Origin: Dysgonamonadaceae bacterium
GTDB lineage: Bacteria; Bacteroidota; Bacteroidia; Bacteroidales; Azobacteroidaceae
DNA length: 44,301 nt
Assembly (NCBI GenBank): GCA_031260045.1
Contig: JAIRKO010000019.1
Coordinates: forward strand, 1-44,301
Direction: 5' to 3'
Shown here piece after piece: positions 1 through 6,646 of the stretch (its first letter is position 1; every line of letters begins with the position of its first letter). The position numbers and the translations under genes were made by a program. Under the pieces are notes generated by a model. It was not told where the DNA came from. It worked only from the letters and a program-made list of their open reading frames with translations, and did not search any database.

Positions 1-630
1 TGGACGTATTCCGACGCTACGGGCGCGCACACCATCTCCACCGACACGAATACGCTAACTTTCAAAAATTACAATTTAACTTCCGATCTGCAAATCAAAT
101 GCGAACTGATATATAAGGAAGTGGTACATGCAATAAAAAACATCCGCTATGCTTCTCCCTCAGGCGATTATTCCGAAATGGACGTTTTCAATTGCTATCC
201 TGAAATCATCATGCCGCATTCTGTCGACGCAATCCGGTTTTCGACAGAATTATACCCGTCATATGAACAACATATAACGGTAAAAGGCGTTGGCTCGCAC
301 GGATTACGTTACGGGCACAACAGATTTGAGCTTGTTTTCACTGACAGGGAAGAAAATAGCAACCGGCGGATTTACAAAATTTTGGTAACGCGCTTATACG
401 AGTCGACCGGCATTGCCGCCGTTGATTCAAAAATCACCGCCCGCCGGCTGTCGAATAATATTCTAATTGACACGCCCAATAAAGAAACCATTTCGATTTA
501 TGACCTCAACGGTATCTTAATTAAAAAAGTGGACAAAGAAGCCGGAACAGTACAAGTGGACTTGGGTAATTATCGGCTGCGGAATTTTTTGGTTGTGAAA
601 GGTTCCGACTGGGTGCGGAAAGTGTGGTGA
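1..630 (+). CDS. C-terminal part of a secreted protein with a Por/T9SS-like tail (5' end outside window)
   Basis: The reading frame is open from the first base of the window, so the gene starts upstream; 209 residues are visible. The first part is beta-rich and rich in Thr/Ser, like a PKD- or Ig-type domain, but I cannot assign a family. The last 75 residues fit the pattern of Por-secretion-system C-terminal sorting domains: a NNILIDTP strand, then ISIYDLNGILIKK, then a final strand ending in VRKVW. The same layout recurs at the ends of the proteins at 6647-9499 and 29028-31313. The likely location is cell surface or secreted. A GTG at 121 could be taken as a start, but the open frame upstream makes this very unlikely. 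A strong hairpin follows the stop codon directly. Confidence 0.7.
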   Translation, partial: WTYSDATGAHTISTDTNTLTFKNYNLTSDLQIKCELIYKEVVHAIKNIRYASPSGDYSEMDVFNCYPEIIMPHSVDAIRFSTELYPSYEQHITVKGVGSHGLRYGHNRFELVFTDREENSNRRIYKILVTRLYESTGIAAVDSKITARRLSNNILIDTPNKETISIYDLNGILIKKVDKEAGTVQVDLGNYRLRNFLVVKGSDWVRKVW

Positions 631-634
631 TTAA

Positions 635-694
635 TTGTACGCTAAGACGCTAAGGCGCAAGGTAATTTTAGCGTCTTGGCGTCTTTACGTACAA
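635..694 (+). terminator. Long imperfect hairpin after the first gene
   Basis: Arms 635-658 and 671-694 match at 20 of 24 positions as inverted repeats, with two of the differences being G-U pairs in RNA, and enclose a 12-base loop. The core is built from repeated GACGCTAAGGCGC-like words. It starts four bases after the stop codon. There is no clean T-tract, so it may be an extragenic palindromic repeat or an mRNA 3' end stabiliser rather than a classical intrinsic terminator. Confidence 0.5.
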
Positions 695-704
695 TATTAT
701 AAAC

Positions 705-734
705 AAAAAAGCCGCTCAAAAAAGCGACTTTTAT
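705..734 (-). terminator. Intrinsic terminator of the tRNA-Lys transcript
   Basis: On the minus strand, AGTCGCT and AGCGGCT arms (one G-U pair) enclose a T-rich loop and are followed by a run of six T. It lies 15 bases beyond the tRNA 3' end. The plus strand also shows a short T run after the stem, so it may act in both directions and stop transcription from the gene at 1-630. Confidence 0.7.
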
Positions 735-748
735 ACGGAAGTTATCAG

Positions 749-821
749 TGATTCACCTGGGGCTCGAACCCAGGACCCCATCCTTAAAAGGGATGTGCTC
801 TACCAGCTGAGCTAGTGAATC
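749..821 (-). tRNA. trnK: tRNA-Lys, anticodon TTT
   Basis: A complete cloverleaf can be folded on the minus strand. The acceptor arms are GATTCAC and GTGAATC with discriminator A. The D arm contains AGCTCAGCTGGTAGAGC, the anticodon stem CATCC/GGATG encloses the loop CTTTTAA with anticodon TTT, the variable loop is GGGTC, and the T arm is CTGGG-TTCGAGC-CCCAG. CCA is not encoded. It has its own promoter and terminator and is divergent from dacB. Confidence 0.97.
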
Positions 822-847
822 AGCCTGCTGTTTTTCAAAAGCGAACG

Positions 848-878
848 CAAAGGTAGATAACTTTTTTGAATTTGCAAA
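848..878 (-). promoter_or_regulatory. Bacteroidetes-type promoter for tRNA-Lys
   Basis: On the minus strand TTTG (875-878) is followed after 19 bases by TACCTTTG (848-855), matching the Bacteroidetes -33/-7 consensus TTTG / TAnnTTTG. The tRNA 5' end lies 27 bases downstream. Confidence 0.75.
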
Positions 879-896
879 TAAACCGCTTGAAAAAAC

Positions 897-926
897 TTGT
901 AGTTCTTCGCAAAAACGCTACCTTTG
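897..926 (+). promoter_or_regulatory. Bacteroidetes-type promoter for dacB
   Basis: TTG (897-899) and TACCTTTG (919-926) are separated by 19 bases, as in the Bacteroidetes consensus. The dacB ATG is 41 bases downstream. It lies back to back with the tRNA-Lys promoter, and the two -33 elements are only about 18 bases apart. Confidence 0.75.
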
Positions 927-967
927 CAGCAGTTAGCAAATTGTGTTTAATTAAACTTCCCAATTGA

Positions 968-2380
968 ATGTCGATTACCCAAAAGAAAATCCTGCTGTTA
1001 AACGTACTGTTTATCATTTATTCCGTAATTATTTATGCGCAAAAACCGGTTGCTTTAGAGGCGTTTTTAAGAAAAAAAAATCTTGCCCATGCGGCTGTAA
1101 GTTTTAAAGCCGTTGATTTATCAAACGGTAAAACAATCGCTTCTTTCAACGCAAAAACGGCGTTGATTCCGGCTTCAAACATGAAAATCGTAACAACCGC
1201 CACAATTTTGGATACTTTGGGCGGCGGTTTTCGTTTCCGAACCCCGCTAACTTACGACGGCGAAATCCGGGACGGCGTGTTGAAAGGCAACCTTTACCTC
1301 AAAGGTTCCGGCGATCCGACTTTGGGTTCGGAATTTATGATTGGCGACAAGGAAAATTTTTTACGGGATTGTTTGATTGCTTTGCGTGCCGCCGGTATAA
1401 AAAGCATTGAAGGCGATGTGGTTGTGCTGGATCAATTGTTTGGTTACGATGGCGTTTACCCGACATGGCTGGTGGAAGATGTTGGCTCTTATTATGCGCC
1501 CGGCATTTACGGCGTCAGCATTTTTGACAATACCTACCGGATTTATCTTCAGTCTTACCAACCGGAAACTTTGGTCAAAATACGTTCGATTTACCCTAAA
1601 ATACCGGGTTTGCAATTTACCAACGAACTCAAATCGTCAAAAATAGGCAGCGACCGATCCCGCATTTTCGGACTTTCTTCTTCCTTTGAAAAGCGTTTGT
1701 CAGGAACAATTCCCGCCAACCGTTCCAGTTTTGTAATCAAAGGTTCCATTCCCGATCCGGGATTGTTTTTGGCGGATTATTTGCAGACGTTTTTAACAAA
1801 CCATTACATAGAAATAACGGGAAAAGCGACTACTTTCCGGTTTGCTCAAAAACTGCCCGAAAACGACCGGACAATTACGGTGATTCGCTCGCCCCCGCTG
1901 GCGGCTATTGCCCGCGAAACGAATGTGAAAAGCAACAACCATTATGCGGAACATTTGTACAAAAAACTGCTTACTTTCAAGGATTTCAATTATTCCGATT
2001 ATTGGGAAAGGCGAGGCTTAGCCGGCGCGTCCCTGCTGATGGACGACGGTTCGGGACTGTCGCCGACCAACGCCGTATCGGCTGATTTTTTAACCGCTAT
2101 CCTGATTTACATGTACAAAAAGGATGGAACGGTGGGCGCTTTTTACCAGTCGTTGCCGATTGCGGGAAAAGAAGGGACGGTTACGCCGTTTCTGAAAAAA
2201 ACACCGTTGGAAGGCAAAGCGCGGCTGAAATCGGGGAGTATCGCTCACGTACAATCGTATTCCGGATACGTGGAAAAGGGAAAAAAACGCTACGCATTTT
2301 CCCTGATAGTTAATAATTTCAGCGGAAAACGCGCGGAATTGCGGGAAGCAATGGAAAAATTACTCGTTGATCTTTTTTGA
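968..2380 (+). CDS. dacB: D-alanyl-D-alanine carboxypeptidase/endopeptidase (PBP4, peptidase S13)
   Basis: This 470-residue protein is a periplasmic penicillin-binding protein that trims or opens peptidoglycan peptide cross-links. An export signal occupies about residues 1-24 (hydrophobic core, then YAQ). The three S13 active-site motifs are present in order: SNMK at 70-73 (nucleophile S70, K73), SNN at 322-324 and KSG at 421-423. The inserted domain between the first and second motifs, typical of PBP4, explains the length. The gene has its own promoter. Its last 21 bases overlap the 3' end of convergent gldH, so there is no room for a terminator between the two. Confidence 0.95.
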   Translation: MSITQKKILLLNVLFIIYSVIIYAQKPVALEAFLRKKNLAHAAVSFKAVDLSNGKTIASFNAKTALIPASNMKIVTTATILDTLGGGFRFRTPLTYDGEIRDGVLKGNLYLKGSGDPTLGSEFMIGDKENFLRDCLIALRAAGIKSIEGDVVVLDQLFGYDGVYPTWLVEDVGSYYAPGIYGVSIFDNTYRIYLQSYQPETLVKIRSIYPKIPGLQFTNELKSSKIGSDRSRIFGLSSSFEKRLSGTIPANRSSFVIKGSIPDPGLFLADYLQTFLTNHYIEITGKATTFRFAQKLPENDRTITVIRSPPLAAIARETNVKSNNHYAEHLYKKLLTFKDFNYSDYWERRGLAGASLLMDDGSGLSPTNAVSADFLTAILIYMYKKDGTVGAFYQSLPIAGKEGTVTPFLKKTPLEGKARLKSGSIAHVQSYSGYVEKGKKRYAFSLIVNNFSGKRAELREAMEKLLVDLF

Positions 2381-2833
2381 AACTTTAAGCCCTACATCCG
2401 AAATGCCTTTCAAAGGATTTTCGCTCATTCCATGACGGATAAAACAAGTATAGGCGCCTTTTTCCGGAAAGCGCACCGCCGTTTTATAAGGAATGGTAAG
2501 GCTGTAAAGGCTGATTCCTGTTCCATACCATTTTCCCGAAACATCGGCTAAATACATGCCTATCGTATCGGTACGCACATTGCCGCCGGGCGACTGAAAA
2601 TCAACCAATAACCAAATATTACGGAACGAATAATCATTATTGTTGCGTATTTCCACCGATATATCAAACAAATCCGTCGTGTTGTCGATATCCACGCTGA
2701 AAATGGCGGCAGCTTCCCTGTTCCATCCGCTTTTTTGGAATGAGTGATACTCGAAAAAGGCTTCGTCTTGCACGCAGGAAGCCAAGAGGAAAAACAATAA
2801 GCCTGTTGCACCTGTCGAAATAAATCGTTTCAT
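2360..2833 (-). CDS. gldH: Gliding-motility-type lipoprotein GldH
   Basis: This 157-residue lipoprotein has a signal peptide ending in the lipobox LASC, with Cys20 as the lipidated residue. The mature part, including EYHSFQKSGWNREAAAIFSV and the later IRNNNDYSFRNIWLLVDF stretch, resembles the GldH family. GldH is needed for gliding in Flavobacterium, but it is also found in non-motile Bacteroidales, where its role is unclear. Its ATG overlaps the ricT stop (ATGA, four bases), which indicates translational coupling in the metF-holB-ricT-gldH operon. A GGAGGT sequence lies seven bases before the start, an unusually good ribosome-binding site for this phylum. Confidence 0.85.
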   Translation of the reverse strand: MKRFISTGATGLLFFLLASCVQDEAFFEYHSFQKSGWNREAAAIFSVDIDNTTDLFDISVEIRNNNDYSFRNIWLLVDFQSPGGNVRTDTIGMYLADVSGKWYGTGISLYSLTIPYKTAVRFPEKGAYTCFIRHGMSENPLKGISDVGLKVSKKINE

Positions 2834-3969
2834 TTTTTTACCTCCGTTTTTTTCTGTTTATAGCGTCTATCGTCGTTCGGGCGACGCCTTTTGTTCTTCT
2901 TTTTTATATTCATAATCGAATCGAACCGGCTCACGCTTTCTTCCAGCACATCCCTGTATTCTTTGAATTGCGCCTGCTGTCGGACATTGTCCGACAATAA
3001 AAATTTCGGTTTATCTCCTTTTTTATTCATGCCGATTACATCGAAAGCCCGTTCGGCAGGGATGACTACGGTATTTGCTGCAAAATTTTTGTCGGTCGAA
3101 TAAGTTATCTGATTTTTGAAAACGTCCGTTTTAAAATGGTAATACACATTGTCTTGGGTTTCGAGCGGGATTTCCCGCGAAGGGAAATTGCGTTGGGCTT
3201 CCATGTACATGTCGGCTTCGTAATTGAGGCAGCATTTCAGTTTGGCGCACTGTCCGGCTAATCTTTGCGGATTTAGCGAGATGTCCTGCAAACGGGCGGC
3301 GCTCGTCGATACGGAAACAAAAGAGGTTACCCACGCCGAACAGCACAATTCCCGTCCGCAGGAACCAATTCCGCCGATGCGAGCTGCTTCCTGCCGCGCG
3401 CCGATTTGTTTCATTTCGATACGGACACGAAAAGCTTCCGCCAAGTCCTTTATCAATTGGCGAAAATCGACCCGTTCATCGGCAATATAATAGAAAATGG
3501 CTTTATTTCCGTCGCCCTGATATTCCACATCGCCGATTTTCATTTGCAAACCTAACTTTTTGGCGATTTTCCGGGAACGGATCATGGTTTCGTGTTCTTT
3601 TGCTTTGGCTTTTTCGTACTTTTCGAGGTCTGTGGGTTTGACTTTCCGGTAAATGTGGCGCATTTCCGCATCCGGTCGCAAACGCGCTTTCGCCATTTGC
3701 AGCAAAACCAGTTTTCCGGTCATCGTAACCATGCCGATGTCGTGTCCCGGAGTGGCTTCGACGGCGACCATATCGCCTTTTTCCAGCAGGATTTTACTGC
3801 TGTTCAAATAATAACCTTTTCTTGTGTTTTTGAACTGAACTTCTACGTAATCGGAAATTTCTTCCGCATCCGCAATGTCGGATAAATAATCGTAATTGTT
3901 CAGTTTGCTGGCGTATCGGCAACAGTTCGACTTGATACGACATTCGCCGTTATATAATCGGTATTCCAT
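2830..3969 (-). CDS. ricT: PSP1-domain protein (RicT/YaaT family)
   Basis: This 379-residue protein belongs to the PSP1 C-terminal-domain family. In Bacillus, YaaT (RicT) is part of the RicAFT complex, which carries iron-sulfur clusters and supports RNase Y activity; the role in Bacteroidetes is not established. Visible hallmarks are the clustered cysteines GRELCCSAW and CAKLKCCLNYE near the middle, a candidate cluster or metal site. The C-terminus is a very basic KKKNKRRRP-type tail that could bind nucleic acid. It sits between holB and gldH, a common Bacteroidales arrangement. The start is supported by AGGAGG eight bases upstream of the ATG. A 109-base gap separates it from holB. Confidence 0.9.
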   Translation of the reverse strand: MEYRLYNGECRIKSNCCRYASKLNNYDYLSDIADAEEISDYVEVQFKNTRKGYYLNSSKILLEKGDMVAVEATPGHDIGMVTMTGKLVLLQMAKARLRPDAEMRHIYRKVKPTDLEKYEKAKAKEHETMIRSRKIAKKLGLQMKIGDVEYQGDGNKAIFYYIADERVDFRQLIKDLAEAFRVRIEMKQIGARQEAARIGGIGSCGRELCCSAWVTSFVSVSTSAARLQDISLNPQRLAGQCAKLKCCLNYEADMYMEAQRNFPSREIPLETQDNVYYHFKTDVFKNQITYSTDKNFAANTVVIPAERAFDVIGMNKKGDKPKFLLSDNVRQQAQFKEYRDVLEESVSRFDSIMNIKKKNKRRRPNDDRRYKQKKTEVKK

Positions 3970-3977
3970 AATTTATT

Positions 3978-3984
3978 CCTCCTA
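3978..3984 (-). promoter_or_regulatory. Strong Shine-Dalgarno before ricT
   Basis: The minus strand reads AGGAGG about eight bases before the ricT ATG. Bacteroidetes mRNAs usually lack such a sequence, so this one helps fix the start codon and may signal high or special translation of ricT. Confidence 0.55.
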
Positions 3985-4078
3985 CAATTTTAATAAAATC
4001 CAACGGATTTATAGTGATAATTTCTTCAAAATGGGCGGTTGAAACAGCAATTATCCAGATAGATACGATATCTCATAT

Positions 4079-5197
4079 TTAATTCCGCTTTATCAAAACC
4101 GCTATTTTCATCGACAAATCAAAAAAAACCATGCGCGGATTGACGTTCGACTCAATATGTCGCTCCGCCAAAGCCAATTCGTCGATTAAATCAACCACAT
4201 TATTTTCGTTCACATAAGGGGAAAAGTTTTTTGAAAAACCGGTTTCCTCCTGATTTAGATAATTAATTTCGGGCAAATTCAAGCGGTAAAAAAAATTTTC
4301 ACGTATCATATTCCCTGCATAAGACAGGAACGATTTCTGTTTTTCGCGCCCTAATCCGGTAAAATTTTCGGATTCCGCCCGCATGTTTTTCACATCCCGT
4401 TTCCAGCAATTCCGCATGATAGAAATAAATAATTCCAAATATCGGCGAGTTTCTTCGCTGCTCTCCGTCAGTTCAACGGCTTTCAGGTAGTTGCCGTTGG
4501 CGAGGCGGATGATAGCGTCATTGCAGGTTTGATGGTGCTTTTGCAAGGCTTGCCTCATTGCCTCGTCATCAATAGGCGGCACGGGAAAACTTTGGGTGCG
4601 GGATTGAATTGTGCCGACTACCCGGTCGGGATTTTCCGAAATTAAAAGAAAAACCGTGTTTGACGGCGGTTCTTCAATCATTTTCAGCAATTTATTGGCG
4701 CAGGCTTCGTGCATTTTCTCCGGCAACCAGACAATCATGATTTTGTATTCCGATTCGTAGGCTTTCAGATTTAATTTCCGGATAATTTCGTCGCTTTCCT
4801 TAGCATATATCATGCCTTGCGAATTTTCCGCGCCGATAAAATTAAGCCATGAATTGAGGTTAAAATAAGGATTTTGCAACACAAATTGCCGCCATTCGTG
4901 CAAATAATCGTCGCAAATTTCCTTTTTTTTCTTATCGTTTTTAACAATCGGATACACAAAATGCAAATCTGGATGCGCCAGTTTGCCGTATTTAATGCAG
5001 GATGGGCAAACGCCGCAAGCATCGTCTTCGCCGCGTCCGGTGCAACTCAAGTAACGCGCGTAAGCCAGCGCCAGCGCCATTTTCCCAATGCCTTCCTGCC
5101 CGCTAATCATGCGTGCATGGGGTATATAACCGTCTTTCACCGATTGAATGAGACGGTGTTTTATCGCTTGCTGCCCTATTACATCCCGGAAAAACAT
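4079..5197 (-). CDS. holB: DNA polymerase III delta-prime subunit
   Basis: This 372-residue clamp-loader subunit belongs to the AAA+ family. The N-terminal domain has a Walker-A-like GQEGIGK at about 33-39 and four zinc-module cysteines at 52, 61, 64 and 67. The IQSRTQSF stretch corresponds to the SRC motif. In known clamp loaders delta-prime works with DnaX and delta to load the sliding clamp. I chose the ATG at 5197 rather than a TTG at 5200: it overlaps the metF stop by one base (TGATG), consistent with coupled translation in the operon. Confidence 0.93.
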   Translation of the reverse strand: MFFRDVIGQQAIKHRLIQSVKDGYIPHARMISGQEGIGKMALALAYARYLSCTGRGEDDACGVCPSCIKYGKLAHPDLHFVYPIVKNDKKKKEICDDYLHEWRQFVLQNPYFNLNSWLNFIGAENSQGMIYAKESDEIIRKLNLKAYESEYKIMIVWLPEKMHEACANKLLKMIEEPPSNTVFLLISENPDRVVGTIQSRTQSFPVPPIDDEAMRQALQKHHQTCNDAIIRLANGNYLKAVELTESSEETRRYLELFISIMRNCWKRDVKNMRAESENFTGLGREKQKSFLSYAGNMIRENFFYRLNLPEINYLNQEETGFSKNFSPYVNENNVVDLIDELALAERHIESNVNPRMVFFDLSMKIAVLIKRN

Positions 5198-6150
5198 CAA
5201 TAAATCTCTTTTGCAATTTGCCGGATGCTGTCCGTCGCCAACAGCGAATAAAAATGCAGGCTCGGCACGCCGTTTTGAATTAATTCCTTACATTGCATGA
5301 CGCACCATTCGACGCCGACCTGCCGGGCTTTCTCGTCTGTTTTGCACTTGCGGAGTTCGGCTTCCAGCGCGTCGGGAATATCCGCTCGGAATATTCGAGG
5401 CAAAACCGTCAACTGATTGAGCAAAACAATCGGTTTGACGCCGGGAATAATCGGAATATGAATGTTTTCTTTGCGGCAACGCGCTACGAAATCAAAATAT
5501 TTCCTGTTGTCGAAAAACATTTGAGTAACAGCGTATTCTGCGCCCATTTCCACTTTCTTTTTCAGGAAAGCAATATCGGAATCCATGTTGGGGGCTTCCT
5601 CATGTTTTTCGGGATAACAAGCCACACCGTAGGAAAAAGGCGCGTCCGGTTTTTCAAAAGCGTTTCCTTCCACGTCAATGCCTTGATTGTATTGGTTAAC
5701 CTGAAAGATTAACTCGGTGGCGTGTTCGTGGCTTTGTCCGGGAGCGCAGCGGTCTTTTTCCAGCTTGTTAGCATCGCCCCGCAGGAGCAGCAAATCGGTT
5801 ACGCCAAGATATTGCAGGTCAATCAGCGCATATTCGGTTTCTTCTTTGGAAAATCCTTTGCAGATGATGTGCGGTACGGTCGTGATGCCGTACCGATTTC
5901 GGATAGCGGCGGCAATCGCCACTGTGCCGGGGCGTTTGCGGATTTGCGTTTTTTTCAGCAGTCCGTCGGCGGTTTCCCGATAAACGGTTTCGCTGTGGTG
6001 GGTGGTGATATTGATGTATTTCGGGTCAAATTCCCTGAGTTTATCAATGGTGCTGCATACTTTCGCGAAACTGTTTCCTTTCAGCGGGGGGAGGATTTCA
6101 AACGAAAATGCGGTTTTTGAACTGTTTTTTAACAGATTGACGATGCCCAT
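5197..6150 (-). CDS. metF: Methylenetetrahydrofolate reductase
   Basis: This 317-residue FAD enzyme reduces 5,10-methylene-THF to 5-methyl-THF for methionine synthesis. The N-terminal FSFEILPP contains the expected catalytic Glu (E18), and NITTHHS, LLLRGD and the QMFFDN motif fit the TIM-barrel family. The frame stays open upstream to 6267, but that extension translates a palindromic repeat (6186-6274). The ATG at 6150 gives the normal family length and is preferred. It is the first gene of the operon metF-holB-ricT-gldH. I see no convincing TAnnTTTG promoter close to it. Confidence 0.95.
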   Translation of the reverse strand: MGIVNLLKNSSKTAFSFEILPPLKGNSFAKVCSTIDKLREFDPKYINITTHHSETVYRETADGLLKKTQIRKRPGTVAIAAAIRNRYGITTVPHIICKGFSKEETEYALIDLQYLGVTDLLLLRGDANKLEKDRCAPGQSHEHATELIFQVNQYNQGIDVEGNAFEKPDAPFSYGVACYPEKHEEAPNMDSDIAFLKKKVEMGAEYAVTQMFFDNRKYFDFVARCRKENIHIPIIPGVKPIVLLNQLTVLPRIFRADIPDALEAELRKCKTDEKARQVGVEWCVMQCKELIQNGVPSLHFYSLLATDSIRQIAKEIY

Positions 6151-6185
6151 AGTATATATGTGAAAAATTATTTTTAAAATTTTTA

Positions 6186-6274
6186 TTCTGGATTGCTTCA
6201 GGTTTCGCCTTCGCAATGACGACCGTGATAATTTACCTCGTCGCATCATCGCGAAGCGGTGACGCAATCCAGAA
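6186..6274. repeat. REP-like repeat, two copies in inverted orientation
   Basis: The outer ends TTCTGGATTGC (6186-6196) and GCAATCCAGAA (6264-6274) are perfect inverted repeats, and each arm carries the GTCATTGCGAAGG / GCGAAGCGGTGA-type core. Related copies lie at 9620-9657, 12758-12853 and 19339-19402. The right arm continues to 6305 with sequence that also occurs beside the 19339 copy. Confidence 0.8.
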
Positions 6275-6356
6275 AAAATAATATGAACTAATCATGAACA
6301 TTTACTTAAAAGCGGGATTGGAAAATTTTGGACAAAAATAATATAAAAAGATTGAA

Positions 6357-6376
6357 TGCCAAAATCTTTTTTGGCA
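6357..6376. repeat. Short perfect hairpin
   Basis: TGCCAAAA (6357-6364) and TTTTGGCA (6369-6376) form an 8-bp stem with a four-base loop. Its function is unknown. Confidence 0.4.
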
Positions 6377-6554
6377 GGGATACTTGGCTTCGCCGATTTT
6401 CAATTAACCGTAGCTGTCATTCTGCAATGTTTAACCCTCGCCGCCGTACCCGAAATAACAACATATAACACAATTTATAACTATATAACATGAATTTTTA
6501 CAGTATTTTCCATTCATTTTCTCCAACAAAATGTGCGAATTAAAAAAAAATACG

Positions 6555-6562
6555 TACATTTG
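6555..6562 (+). promoter_or_regulatory. Bacteroidetes -7 box upstream of the mosaic surface protein
   Basis: TACATTTG matches TAnnTTTG. It lies 85 bases before the ATG at 6647. The -33 element is poor because the spacer is an A-tract. Confidence 0.55.
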
Positions 6563-6646
6563 CACGCGCGGAAAATTTTACAATCCCGCCGTTTCAAACC
6601 CGCAGCCTCGCTGCATAATACAAATACAAACAATAATAATTAAAAT

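Larger units (their letters stand above)
6151..6646. other. 496-base intergenic region between divergent metF and the mosaic surface protein
   Basis: It holds a composite palindromic repeat (6186-6274) with an extension to 6305, a small 8-bp-arm hairpin (6357-6376), AT-rich sequence and the promoter of the downstream surface protein. I see no gene in it. Confidence 0.7.
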
